From JBAZWE01 sp041660545 (lineage in GTDB: Bacteria > Actinomycetota > Thermoleophilia > BMS3ABIN01), in contig JBAZWE010000002.1 of the NCBI GenBank assembly GCA_041660545.1, forward strand, positions 1-64,000: a DNA stretch of 64,000 bases, read 5' to 3'. Positions 51,631 through 59,970 of the stretch are shown piece after piece. The stretch's first letter is position 1. Every line of letters begins with the position of its first letter. The notes beneath the pieces are model-generated. The model was not told where the DNA came from. It searched no databases and saw only the letters and a list, made by a program, of their open reading frames with translations. The position numbers were made by a program, and so were the translations under genes.

Positions 51631-52461
51631 CTAGATGTCGTCCGAAGACCGCGGTAATTCTTCTCTGACTTTTTTCAGTCTGCGCCTGATCTGAAGCAGC
51701 TCTCCGACCATCCTCAAGGGATCGCTGGTCAAGTTGATGCGCGAATCGGATGAATCCACGAGCAGGCGGACCGGAACCTCGGTGATGCTGTAACCAAACA
51801 TTCTTGCCAGCGCCAGCACCTCCACGTCGAAGGCGAATCCGTTGGCGGCGCAATTGGTGAAGATGTCATGGGCCGCCTGGGAACGGAAACCCTTGAAACC
51901 GCATTGGGTATCGGTGAATCCGTTTATCACCAGGCTCCTGACAATCGACTTAAAGACAGGCCCCGCGATACGCCGCATAAGTGTGGGCGTGATCTCGATT
52001 GCGGAGTCCGGCATGTTGCGTGAGCCCACGGCGACATCGTGGTCTGCAAGCGCGTTTACACAGAGGCTGATGGTCTCGACGGGATAGGAAAGGTCGGCAT
52101 CGGTAAAGATTATTATCTCTCCGCGCGCCGCGAGGACACCCCGCCGCACGGCCGCCCCCTTACCGCGATTCTCCTTATCCCTGATGAGCCGGACGTTGTC
52201 ATTACCGGCAAAGCGTTCGCGTACCAGGCGCGGGCCTTCATCGTGACTGCCATCGTCCGATATGACCACTTCATAGCTCTTCCCCTGAGAACCCAGATAG
52301 GCGGCCAGCAGGGTTATGGTATTAACAATGCGCTCTTCTTCGTTGAATACGGGAACGACGACCGAGAGATCGAGCGGTCGGACATGCATTTCATCCGTGA
52401 ACGCCTTCACCGGTTCAGGCTCATATACGGCAGCAGTCTCCCTGTCCAGTTGCGATTCCAT
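51631..52461 (-). CDS. Glycosyltransferase family 2, dolichyl-phosphate-glucosyltransferase-like
   Basis: A 276-residue GT2 enzyme. VVVPVFNEEERIVNTI starts the nucleotide-sugar domain, SDDGSHDEG and TDADLSYPVE hold the Asp metal ligands, and the QCGFKGFR motif matches Alg5-like polyprenyl-phosphate glycosyltransferases. No membrane helix. Would make a lipid-linked sugar on the cytoplasmic face, a possible donor for GT-C enzymes such as the one at 47.9 kb. It begins one base after the tatC stop. Confidence 0.85.
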   Translation of the reverse strand: MESQLDRETAAVYEPEPVKAFTDEMHVRPLDLSVVVPVFNEEERIVNTITLLAAYLGSQGKSYEVVISDDGSHDEGPRLVRERFAGNDNVRLIRDKENRGKGAAVRRGVLAARGEIIIFTDADLSYPVETISLCVNALADHDVAVGSRNMPDSAIEITPTLMRRIAGPVFKSIVRSLVINGFTDTQCGFKGFRSQAAHDIFTNCAANGFAFDVEVLALARMFGYSITEVPVRLLVDSSDSRINLTSDPLRMVGELLQIRRRLKKVREELPRSSDDI

Positions 52462-53244
52462 CTAACCCGCCGCATCCCCGGCGCTGCCATCCTCTACCTC
52501 AATCTCCTCGACTTCATCCTTGATGCGCTTCGACTTCTGGACGAACCTGCTGGCCAGCACGCTTACTTCGAAAAGGAGAAGAAACGGTACCGCCATCATG
52601 AGCATCGAGAACATATCCTGTCCGGGAGTCAGCGCGGCGCTCAAGATAGTTCCGACGAGAATTGCGTACTTGCGATTTTTCCTGAGCATCCGGGTGTTGA
52701 CGATTCCCAGCCTGGCCAGCGTCAATATCATGACCGGGGTCTCAAAAATTATTCCGAAGCCGAGCAGGAACACGGATACTAATGAGAAGTACTGATCGGC
52801 CTGCAGATGCTGATTAAAGTAATCTCCCTGATAATTAAGTAGAACATCCAGCCCTCGCGGCAACACCATATACCAGGCAAAGAAAATTCCGACCAGGAAG
52901 AGTACCGTGGTAAAGAAGGACGCGAAATATATTACCCGCCTTTCTTTCGACTTCAGCCCCGGCGCCACAAAGGCCCATATCTGGAAAATGATTACTGGAG
53001 AGGCGAGGATCATTCCGGCATAACCGGCGACTTTCAGCACCGTCATGAAAGACTCGGTCGGAGAAAGAGTGATCAGCTCCCTGCCGTTGAGTGGCGCTAC
53101 GAGAATCTGCAGCAGGTAGGACTTGAACGCAAACGCGAGGATAACCCCTGCGGTAAGGGCGATAATTGACCTGATTATCCGTTTGCGCAACTCTTCCAGA
53201 TGCTCGATCAGAGACATATGGAAATCTTTTGGTAACTCAGGCAC
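52462..53244 (-). CDS. tatC: Sec-independent protein translocase TatC
   Basis: A 260-residue protein with six helices. MSLIEHLEELRKRIIRS at the N-terminus and FGIIFETPVMILTLARLGI are TatC signatures; the Glu in FE is the conserved one. Binds twin-arginine signal peptides and forms the Tat translocon with TatA. Lies 32 bases downstream of tatA. A likely Tat substrate is encoded 1.2 kb upstream. Confidence 0.95.
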   Translation of the reverse strand: MPELPKDFHMSLIEHLEELRKRIIRSIIALTAGVILAFAFKSYLLQILVAPLNGRELITLSPTESFMTVLKVAGYAGMILASPVIIFQIWAFVAPGLKSKERRVIYFASFFTTVLFLVGIFFAWYMVLPRGLDVLLNYQGDYFNQHLQADQYFSLVSVFLLGFGIIFETPVMILTLARLGIVNTRMLRKNRKYAILVGTILSAALTPGQDMFSMLMMAVPFLLLFEVSVLASRFVQKSKRIKDEVEEIEVEDGSAGDAAG

Positions 53245-53276
53245 CGGAGGGAATGTTGCCGCGGCTCGCGGTAGGA

Positions 53277-53543
53277 TTAAGTAGTCTTGGTTTCAGAAGC
53301 CTTGGACTCAGGGCTTTCTGCAGGCTTCTTGGCAGTCTCTTCCTTCTCCGCCTTCTCGGCCGTGGTCGTCTTTGGCTCTTCGGCGGTCAACTGCTCGGTG
53401 AGTTCACTGGTGGATTTTTTGAACTCTTTGATGCCCTTGCCCAGGGATCGCCCGAGTTCCGGTAGACGCTTCGGTCCGAAGATGACCAGAAGAATAACCA
53501 GGATGATAATCCACTCACCCATACCTGGCATGGAAAAAGGCAT
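53277..53543 (-). CDS. tatA: Twin-arginine translocase TatA
   Basis: An 88-residue protein: a short N-terminus, one membrane helix (WIIILVILLVIF), the hinge GPKRLPELGRSLGKGI and a long charged helix followed by a Glu/Lys/Thr/Ala-rich tail. Co-encoded with tatC. ATG start with AAGGAGCTG about twelve bases upstream. Confidence 0.95.
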   Translation of the reverse strand: MPFSMPGMGEWIIILVILLVIFGPKRLPELGRSLGKGIKEFKKSTSELTEQLTAEEPKTTTAEKAEKEETAKKPAESPESKASETKTT

Positions 53544-53747
53544 GTTTTTCAGCTCCTTGGATGAACTAACTATAGAATTTCAAAAAAATGACACCAAAAA
53601 CATTCTAGGGTAGGGGGTCAGGCATGTCAATTTGGCAGATCCTGCGTGTTTATCAGTATTCTGACCGGATTGGTTGCCGCCTGCCTGCTACTTCACTTGC
53701 AGTCATCATCCCCTTTGTTGCTGGATTTCATCTTATTGCCCATCATG

Positions 53748-53778
53748 CGGGGCGAGGTCCCTTCGGGACCTCGCCCCG
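53748..53778. terminator. Strong hairpin downstream of the small peptide gene
   Basis: A 14-bp perfect stem (CGGGGCGAGGTCCC and its complement) with a TTC loop lies 29 bases after the peptide gene stop on the minus strand; T-rich sequence follows on the plus strand. It separates the peptide locus from tatA. Confidence 0.75.
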
Positions 53779-53806
53779 TTTCGGTCTCTTGTTTATCGTG
53801 ACCGTA

Positions 53807-53947
53807 TTATGGCCCCTGCGGGGGTGACGGCACCACAACGCTACACTGCCAGTTCGGACACTCATATGTGATGTCCTTCAAGTTATCATGCACTATGAGC
53901 TCCGGCTTCAAATAGGCGCTGTCGCCCTTACTCCGTTTTTCCTGCAT
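53807..53947 (-). CDS. Small peptide with RiPP-precursor-like leader pattern
   Basis: A 46-residue open frame with a strong AAGAGGAGG ribosome binding site five bases before the ATG, too short for many gene callers. The leader-like part reads YLKPELIVHDNLKDIT, which matches the YxxPxL...T pattern by which RRE domains recognise lasso-type RiPP precursors. The rest, YECPNWQCSVVVPSPP, carries two Cys (30 and 35), a Trp and a Pro-rich end. No peptidase, cyclase or radical SAM maturase lies next to it, so RiPP identity is a hypothesis; a secreted-protein partner is another option. It is downstream of the secreted protein and cytochrome genes on the same strand. Confidence 0.6.
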   Translation of the reverse strand: MQEKRSKGDSAYLKPELIVHDNLKDITYECPNWQCSVVVPSPPQGP

Positions 53948-54000
53948 GGCATCCTCCTCTTAAGTTCAATTACAGACTGTTCCGGCTGCCGACGAATACT

Positions 54001-54462
54001 TTACGCTGAAGGCATCGGACCTGGATAGTCGTAGGAAGTGCCACATTGATCCTTGGTCGTCGCGTATACGCTGGTGTTGAAAGAACCGACCCCGGAGGGC
54101 ACGTCGTACTTGACCGTTACCAGCTCGCATTCGCCGGCGGAGACCATGTTGATGTCCCGTCCGTGATCGATGGATATTACGCCTGAAGTGTTGCTCGTCC
54201 CGACTATCTGCAGGTTGTGAGCGTTGGCGTAATTGGTGGAGCTGTTGGTCACATCGTAATCGATCGACAGTGTTCTGTTTGTATAATCAGCATAGCTGCC
54301 CCAATATACGTTCTCCTGGGTCAGGCTCAGGACGGGCTGCGAACAGTAACACGAGGTCTCACCGACCGCCGCGCTGCCCGTGGCGCCAATTCCCTGAATT
54401 AGTGCCAGGGACATCATGCCGCCCACTACTGCCATAAGACCCAGCCTCTTTATCAACTTCAT
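54001..54462 (-). CDS. Secreted hypothetical protein
   Basis: A 153-residue exported protein. The Sec signal peptide (KLIKRLGLMAVVGGMMSLALI) ends near residue 30. The mature part is beta-rich (LSIDYDVTNSSTNYANAHNL, VTVKYDVPSGVGSFNTSVY), like an immunoglobulin-like or DUF1573-type domain, with a CYC pair near its start and two more Cys (GECEL and DQCGT) that could form disulfides. Lies 45 bases downstream of the cytochrome-like gene. Family not recognised. Confidence 0.6.
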   Translation of the reverse strand: MKLIKRLGLMAVVGGMMSLALIQGIGATGSAAVGETSCYCSQPVLSLTQENVYWGSYADYTNRTLSIDYDVTNSSTNYANAHNLQIVGTSNTSGVISIDHGRDINMVSAGECELVTVKYDVPSGVGSFNTSVYATTKDQCGTSYDYPGPMPSA

Positions 54463-54507
54463 TTCCTTCTCCTCCTGATTGTTTGCGAAGTTATTCTGGG
54501 TTTATGG

Positions 54508-55437
54508 TCAGATGGTATGACAGTCCGTACAGTTGTTCTGTGCAGGTGATCCGCCCGGATTGCCTACACCCGCGCCGCCCCAGGCCCCCGCTGTATATGT
54601 GCCCGCCTTCCAGGCATTGAGCAGTTCGACTACCTTGTAGGCCATGGTTCCCGCCAGCCTGGCGCATCTGTCTTTTCTTTCGATGGTGCTGCTGACGATG
54701 CTGTATCCTGCGGGTTTATTGGGATCGAGGTTTGCGGCGTTCATCCACTTGTTTGTCGACACGTGGCACAAGGGAGAGCTGGCGACTGACGTAGGATATG
54801 TGCCGCCGGGTAAATAAGATGAGATTGTGCCACCGAGAGTTGCGTATTCCGAGGTAACCGGCACATAAACAGGCATCGACGTAGCTGCGTAGTAAGCCAG
54901 GCAATCATTGGACATCTTGCTGCCCTTGTCAACCGTGCCCTCCTTGCCTGCAACAATATTGGTGCAAAGGGCGGCCCCCAGGGCGCATCCGCAGATTGTT
55001 CCCCAGCCATTGACGCCGGCGCCACCGAACTGAAACGCTGTCAGGTCGAGGTTGGTGTATGGTGATCCCAGCGTGTCCTGAAGGGTCCCCAGAACACCGT
55101 CGACTACAGCCAGACAGCAGGCCCCGGTAAAGAACTTGTGATATGCGCGCTCGCCGCAGGCGGCGGCATCCAGGCCGCCCGTGGGATAACCCCAGGTCCC
55201 CCGGGGATGCTTGACGGTACCAGGCGTGGTTGCACAGGTCGGCGGCGACGTTTGAGCGCTCGCAAATGAACCTGTCAGCAAACCCAGACCCCCGGTTGCG
55301 GCAACTGTGGCACCCGCGGCCCCCACAACCAGAGCACCCCTACTCATGAACTTACGCCTCGACATAGCGCTACGCGATTTGGAGCCTGAGGCGGTCTCTT
55401 CCAGTACTTTCTTATCCTGTTCTGCCTTCATTTTCAC
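54508..55437 (-). CDS. Tat-exported split-Soret-cytochrome-like protein (C_GCAxxG_C_C type)
   Basis: A 309-residue protein with a twin-arginine signal peptide: SRRKFMSRG at residues 26-34, then a hydrophobic stretch to about 60. The mature part carries CGERAYHKFF, TGACCLAV, GTICGCALGAALC (a CGCAxxGA-type motif, Cys149 and Cys151) and SNDCLAYY, typical of C_GCAxxG_C_C family proteins. SPLCHVSTNKW and a terminal CTDCH (303-307) are heme-binding signatures, together recalling split-Soret cytochrome c. Redox role outside the cytoplasm is inferred. It is encoded near tatA and tatC, which would export it folded with cofactor. Confidence 0.75.
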   Translation of the reverse strand: MKMKAEQDKKVLEETASGSKSRSAMSRRKFMSRGALVVGAAGATVAATGGLGLLTGSFASAQTSPPTCATTPGTVKHPRGTWGYPTGGLDAAACGERAYHKFFTGACCLAVVDGVLGTLQDTLGSPYTNLDLTAFQFGGAGVNGWGTICGCALGAALCTNIVAGKEGTVDKGSKMSNDCLAYYAATSMPVYVPVTSEYATLGGTISSYLPGGTYPTSVASSPLCHVSTNKWMNAANLDPNKPAGYSIVSSTIERKDRCARLAGTMAYKVVELLNAWKAGTYTAGAWGGAGVGNPGGSPAQNNCTDCHTI

Positions 55438-55765
55438 TCCTTCATCTCTCTAGTGGTCGCAAATTGTTCCAAAGCTCCCGTCCATTCATCTGACTCTCTA
55501 TTTACCACCTCCCGCGGAGTCTTGCTTTAGTTTCATCAGACGTCTCTGGCTTGGGAGAAAACAGGAAGGCTGAAAAAGAATCATTCGGAATCAGGAAATT
55601 GGATTTCCCATGGTTCCAACGACGATCCGGTCTACACACCATTCCCATTCTCTGTCTTAACGTCAGAGAGTCTTCAGCTGAATCTATGTTTTCCGGCCCA
55701 AAAAACTGGGGGGGTGGGTTAACCGGCTGTCTCTTAAGGCTCCGGTGGTTAGCCGGAGCCGGAGG

Positions 55766-55906
55766 ATGATGAAAAAGCGAGCATTTGACCCAGACCGATA
55801 TGAGAGGGAACAAATAAACGCTTTCACATTCCCAATAAGCAGAAATCGTGCCAACTTTGAACATATCAGGAAGAAAATTCCGAAGAAATCAAAAAACCTG
55901 ACCTAA
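55766..55906 (+). CDS. Possible 46-residue small protein
   Basis: An open frame that starts with two ATG codons right after GGAGCCGGAGG and a hairpin. The product is basic (KKRAFDPDRYEREQ at the start, RKKIPKKSKNLT at the end) with no recognised motif. The ribosome binding site is close to the second ATG. It may be a real small gene or a chance frame. Confidence 0.25.
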   Translation: MMKKRAFDPDRYEREQINAFTFPISRNRANFEHIRKKIPKKSKNLT

Positions 55907-56128
55907 TTGGTACTTTTTTATGGGCAACGGAAGCGGAGCGAGGTGGCTGCGCCTGGCACATAAATGAAAAGGAAGATTCGAGGACTTGCGATCTACTTCC
56001 GGATTTACGTCAAATGCCACTTCTGAGTGTATGATTTAACACGAAAGTCTGCTTTATTCTAAAAGACATCTGAGTTTTATCAGTGAAAATTTGCGGCAGG
56101 AATGAGCTAACGCGAAGAAAACCCTACC

Positions 56129-56145
56129 TTGGCACGGAATTTGCA
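56129..56145 (+). promoter_or_regulatory. Sigma-54-type (-24/-12) promoter
   Basis: TTGGCACGGAATTTGCA matches the sigma-54 consensus TTGGCACG-N4-TTGCW at every defined position, with the correct four-base spacing. It lies 52 bases before the ATG of the lipoprotein gene on the same strand. RpoN itself and its activators are not in the window. Confidence 0.65.
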
Positions 56146-56196
56146 GTACTTTAAAGCAGCCTGCCAAAATTCTATTTTTTCGGTTTGTGATAAATA

Positions 56197-56769
56197 ATGG
56201 CTTCTGTGATGCATGGGGAAAAAAACAGGCGAAACTTCGGCGGCGCAACCGTCCTTTTTTTTGGAGCACTTGCGACCGTCATTCTCTGCACCCTTATTGC
56301 CGGCTGCGGTTATAACGCGGGTACTTTCCGCAATGATTCCACTTTGAGAAATGCTCCTGAGCCTGCTTTGCTCACGCAGGATCATCTTATGGAGGCCGTT
56401 ACCGGCGCCTTTGGCAAGACAATCCAGGTGCGCCAGGCAACCCTCTCCGGCGATGGTATGGATAAGATCGTTGAGGTTGGCATCAAGCGGCCCGCAAATA
56501 GTGAGGACGGATCCGTGGAGGGGATCATGGCCTCATCGTCCGGAAAGATAATGGCTTACTTATTCGAATATCCCGAGGTTGCAAGGGTAACCGTCATCAT
56601 GTACGGAGTCGACCAGGGTATAAAGACCGATGAGGTGGCTGCCAGGGTGGTCGTAAGCCGGACAACGGCAAAGGATATGGACTGGTCCATGTTCGGCCCG
56701 ATGACCATGTCTTCCATGGTAGACGAGTATTACATCTATCCCGGGCTTTCAGCATTTCCAACGACTTAG
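56197..56769 (+). CDS. Lipoprotein of unknown function
   Basis: A 190-residue protein with a signal peptide (ATVLFFGALATVILCTLIAGC) and lipobox Cys37. The mature part has a linker, then an alpha/beta domain (LLTQDHLMEAVTGAFGKTIQ; VARVTVIMYGVDQG; ARVVVSRTTAKDMDW) and a Tyr-rich end. No family recognised. An ATG twelve bases downstream is a possible alternative start. A sigma-54-type promoter lies just upstream, so it is likely an induced surface lipoprotein. Confidence 0.7.
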   Translation: MASVMHGEKNRRNFGGATVLFFGALATVILCTLIAGCGYNAGTFRNDSTLRNAPEPALLTQDHLMEAVTGAFGKTIQVRQATLSGDGMDKIVEVGIKRPANSEDGSVEGIMASSSGKIMAYLFEYPEVARVTVIMYGVDQGIKTDEVAARVVVSRTTAKDMDWSMFGPMTMSSMVDEYYIYPGLSAFPTT

Positions 56770-56956
56770 GCAGCAAACTTGCTCGCTATGCGTAGCCGAT
56801 AAAGCCCGGAGCCGGTTGTCAGGCTGCATGGCATTCTGAAGGATCGGATTCCCACTCCGCAAACAGCGCTCCTCTTTTTCCTGTGCTTTTCCAACTGCTA
56901 TGCTGAGTTTGTGCGTATGCTGCAAACACCTGATAAATATCGCTGATCCGAGAACA

Positions 56957-58327
56957 TTGAATAAACCATCCAAAAATGAAGAGCTGGAGCTTGAAGTAAA
57001 CAACCTTGCCTTTGGCGGCAAGGGGGTCGCCCGCAGGGACGGCTATGTGATCTTCGTGGAAGGCGCCGTGCCTGGAGATGTGGTGAGGGCCCAGATCACG
57101 AAATCAAAGCCATCCTGGGCAGAAGCGAGGACCCTGGAGGTCCTGAACCCGTCCGAGTCGCGGGTTGCGCCGGCCTGCAGACACTTCGGCATCTGCGGTG
57201 GTTGCTCCTGGCAGACGCTGGCGTACGAGAGCCAGCTTCGCTACAAACAGAACCAGGTAGTCGAATGTCTTGAGCACATCGGCGGACAGAGCGGCTTTCA
57301 AATCGATGCCCCCATGGGTGCCGATCCGCTCTGGCGATATCGTAACAAGGTCGAATTCTCCTTTGCTGAGAACGAGGACGGACTGGCGCTCGGCTTTCAC
57401 CTGCCAGGCCAGTGGCGCTCGGTGATGAATGTAGAGGATTGCCTGCTCCACTCAGAGGTCACAAACGACATAAGGAACCGTATCCGCGAATTTGCTATCG
57501 CTTCCGGCGCCGGGGTATATGACACCGGTAGCGGTAAAGGATTCTGGCGCCACCTGGTCATCAGAGAGGGAAAGAACACGGGCGAGATCATGGTAAATAT
57601 CGTGACCGGCCAGGGTGATTTTCCGGACGCGGAACGCTTCGCGGGCAGACTTGTAGCCGATTTTCCCGGGATAAAGTCGCTCGTCTGGAGCGTTAACGCA
57701 ACCAGGGCTTCCGTTGCAGGAGGCTTTCCATATACCGTCCTCGCTGGCCGGGATCATATTTTTGAAGAGCTTTGTGGTCTGCGCCTGGAGGTCTCTCCGG
57801 CATCGTTCCTTCAGACAAACACGCTGATGGCTGAACGCCTTTATCGGAAAGCGCTGTCTTATGCACAGCCGCATGGAGACGAGCTGGTCCTTGACCTGTA
57901 CTCAGGCATTGGATCGATCGCCCTGTTCTTTGCCCAAAGCTGCCATCAGATCATGGGAGTGGAGATTGTCGAGGATGCAGTCAGGCTCGCGGACATAAAT
58001 GCTCGCGCCAATGATATCGGTAATGCAACCTTCTCGGCCGGAAGAGTGAGATCTGTACTGAAGAACATGCGGTTTGATGCCGCGCCAGGCCTGATCATTC
58101 TCGACCCGCCCCGCGCCGGCGCCAGCAAAAAAGAGGTGCAGCGAATCCTCGAACTGGACGCGCCCAGACTCGTATATGTATCCTGCAACGCGTCCACGAT
58201 GGCAGGCAACGCAGCACAACTGGCTGAAGGCGGCTACAGGCTTATGAGGATCGGCGCCGTCGACATGTTCCCACACACGCCGCACATCGAGGTAGTCGCA
58301 CGTTTTGACAGGCAAGCGCCAGCCTGA
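56957..58327 (+). CDS. rlmD: 23S rRNA (uracil-5-)-methyltransferase RlmD/RumA-like
   Basis: A 456-residue TrmA-family enzyme. N-terminal TRAM domain (ELEVNNLAFGGKGVAR), Fe-S cluster Cys in CRHFGICGGCSWQ plus a later Cys, SAM motif VLDLYSGIGSIALFF, ILDPPRAGASKKEV and the catalytic Cys in YVSCNAS. It methylates uridine in 23S rRNA or tRNA; the exact site is not defined by sequence alone. TTG start at 56957 gives the usual N-terminus; an ATG at 56900 would add 19 odd residues. Ribosome binding is weak in both cases. Confidence 0.9.
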   Translation: MNKPSKNEELELEVNNLAFGGKGVARRDGYVIFVEGAVPGDVVRAQITKSKPSWAEARTLEVLNPSESRVAPACRHFGICGGCSWQTLAYESQLRYKQNQVVECLEHIGGQSGFQIDAPMGADPLWRYRNKVEFSFAENEDGLALGFHLPGQWRSVMNVEDCLLHSEVTNDIRNRIREFAIASGAGVYDTGSGKGFWRHLVIREGKNTGEIMVNIVTGQGDFPDAERFAGRLVADFPGIKSLVWSVNATRASVAGGFPYTVLAGRDHIFEELCGLRLEVSPASFLQTNTLMAERLYRKALSYAQPHGDELVLDLYSGIGSIALFFAQSCHQIMGVEIVEDAVRLADINARANDIGNATFSAGRVRSVLKNMRFDAAPGLIILDPPRAGASKKEVQRILELDAPRLVYVSCNASTMAGNAAQLAEGGYRLMRIGAVDMFPHTPHIEVVARFDRQAPA

Positions 58328-58494
58328 GGGCGAACCTCCGCACCAATACCGCCGATTGCAGGAATTATCACCGAAGTGACTAATAACTAATAGCTTGCGG
58401 CCCGGCGCGATGCCCGTTTGATGGAAGGGTTACGTGGCGCCTCCTTTACGGGCACTCCGGCAGGGAGTTTCTTGCCATAAAATACGAGGTACTA
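58328..58494. other. Intergenic region
   Basis: About 165 bases between rlmD and the glycosylase-like gene. The stretch GTGGCGCCTCCTTTACGGGCACTCC shows partial symmetry but no convincing terminator. Confidence 0.3.
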
Positions 58495-59097
58495 TTGTCC
58501 AGGCCAGACGATATCTACGACAAACACCTGACCCGCGCTATTTCCGACATCAATGAACTGTGCCGGGAACTGACTCATTGTGAGAAATGCGCTCACGGCC
58601 GGGCGGTGCCGGTCATCGGCTCCGGCCATCCACTGGCGGACATCTTCCTGGTCAAATACAAGACCCTGCCGAGCGAAGCTTCCGAGGGAGTCGCTTTTTT
58701 CGGAAGATCGGGTGAGGCGATCATGAAGGGTTGCCAGAAGCTGGGTATCGACTCGCTGCTTCTATATGGCACCAACATCATCAAGTGCGCCAACGTACAG
58801 GAACCGGAAGCGTGCGAAAACTGCCCCCAGTACCTGGTCCGGGAACTGATGGTGGTCCAGCCCAAACTGGTCGTGATCATGGGCGAGCCCGCGCTGGAGG
58901 CCGTCAACGCCCTGGAATTCCCGATGGCGCAGAAACTGGCATACAAGCCGGGTGAGATCCAGCCGTTCACTCCCACGACGGAGGTGCTGGTCACACCCGA
59001 GATAGATTCATCGTTGAACGACCAAAGTCAGAAAACCCGTTTCTGGAAAGCGTTCAAGGTCCTTGGCGACTGGTACGAGTCACTACCACCTTACTAG
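58495..59097 (+). CDS. Divergent uracil-DNA glycosylase superfamily protein
   Basis: A 200-residue protein resembling family 4 uracil-DNA glycosylases: the cluster-type Cys pair HCEKC (29, 32), GVAFFGRSGEAIMKG (compare GRPFVGxAG), NIIKC (98) and ACENC (107, 110), and VVIMGEPALEAV. The catalytic GEAPG motif of the family is replaced by LVKYKTLPSEA around residues 52-62, so ordinary uracil excision is doubtful. It may be a regulatory or degenerate member. TTG start with GAGGT upstream. Confidence 0.65.
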   Translation: MSRPDDIYDKHLTRAISDINELCRELTHCEKCAHGRAVPVIGSGHPLADIFLVKYKTLPSEASEGVAFFGRSGEAIMKGCQKLGIDSLLLYGTNIIKCANVQEPEACENCPQYLVRELMVVQPKLVVIMGEPALEAVNALEFPMAQKLAYKPGEIQPFTPTTEVLVTPEIDSSLNDQSQKTRFWKAFKVLGDWYESLPPY

Positions 59098-59101
59098 AAA
59101 G

Positions 59102-59917
59102 GTGGAAAGCCGCGTTTCAAGACTCGACCGCAGATCGAATCCGAAAGGAGATCTGATACGGAAGCCGTTTCTTAACGCCAGCCTGGAGCTTAAGACCGTC
59201 TTCGTATATGCCGGCCTGCTGGCCTCCATGACGGCGGCCCTTGTATTGCTGCCCGCGGCGGGCCTGATTGACCCCGAATCAGACGCCCGGCTCATTCTTG
59301 CCTTTTCGCTCGGCATTGTCATCACCTGCGCCTTATCCTCGAGCCTGGCATTTCTGATTGCTTTGAGACACCGCGTGCTACTGATAGCAGGCAGCGCCCT
59401 CTTTACCACCGCGGGCGCGATAATCGTGGGGCTGACGCCTCTGGAGGGGCTGGCAAAGGTTCTGTTCGCGACCAGCCTCGGCCTCTGGATATCCCTGATT
59501 CTCACATCGGTCGGCCAGGTTCTGCTGATCTCCCTGTTGATCGTACTTGTGGACTTCTATAGCGTTTTCCTGGGACCGACAAAGAAGATGGTCGAGAGCG
59601 GCGGTCCCTGGCTGGAATATCTGACGGTAAGCATGCCTGTTTTCGGGGCATCGGGTGCGTCCAGGATCGGCGCCGCCGACATTATCTTTTTTTCCATCTT
59701 CACGGGTTGCACTTTGACTTACCGCTTAAGACGAACCACGACCGCCCTGGCGATGACACTTTCATTCGTGAGCACGATGGTGATAGGCGTGCGACTGGAC
59801 ATCGGCGTCCCGGCGCTTCCTCTTCTATCGATATTCTTCCTGCTATCAAACGCAGACCTGCTGTACAGGCGCTTCCTTGAGGAGCCTGACGAGCATAAGA
59901 AAAAAAGGGATGCCTGA
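59102..59917 (+). CDS. Presenilin/SPP-like intramembrane aspartyl protease candidate
   Basis: A 271-residue membrane protein with eight or nine helices. Three features in the right order recall the presenilin/signal peptide peptidase family: an Asp in a helix (ISLLIVLVDFYSVFLG, Asp151), a second Asp in RIGAADIIFFSIFTG (Asp193; compare GLGDFIFYS), and a PALP motif (237-240) in the last helix. The canonical YD is FD-like and GxGD is GAAD, so activity is uncertain. Such proteins are common in archaea and rarer in bacteria. The start is uncertain: GTG at 59102 avoids overlap with the upstream gene; an ATG at 59063 overlaps it. Confidence 0.6.
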   Translation: MESRVSRLDRRSNPKGDLIRKPFLNASLELKTVFVYAGLLASMTAALVLLPAAGLIDPESDARLILAFSLGIVITCALSSSLAFLIALRHRVLLIAGSALFTTAGAIIVGLTPLEGLAKVLFATSLGLWISLILTSVGQVLLISLLIVLVDFYSVFLGPTKKMVESGGPWLEYLTVSMPVFGASGASRIGAADIIFFSIFTGCTLTYRLRRTTTALAMTLSFVSTMVIGVRLDIGVPALPLLSIFFLLSNADLLYRRFLEEPDEHKKKRDA

Positions 59918-59970
59918 GCCTGAATAACGGCGCGGCGCCAGGTAGGTTCCAGGGAGGGTGCTAAAAGATT

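Larger units (their letters stand above)
55438..56196. other. Long intergenic region
   Basis: About 760 bases without an established gene. It contains a GGCTCCGG/CCGGAGCC hairpin (55737-55760), a short frame behind GGAGG at 55766-55906 listed separately, and a sigma-54-type promoter near the right end. The minus-strand half should include the promoter of the cytochrome-like gene; no riboswitch was recognised. Confidence 0.4.

Noticed and set aside
55438..55765. A riboswitch (c-di-GMP or cobalamin type) in the long intergenic region upstream of the cytochrome-like gene
   Set aside because: A GC-rich hairpin is present but none of the conserved core motifs of these riboswitch classes was found.
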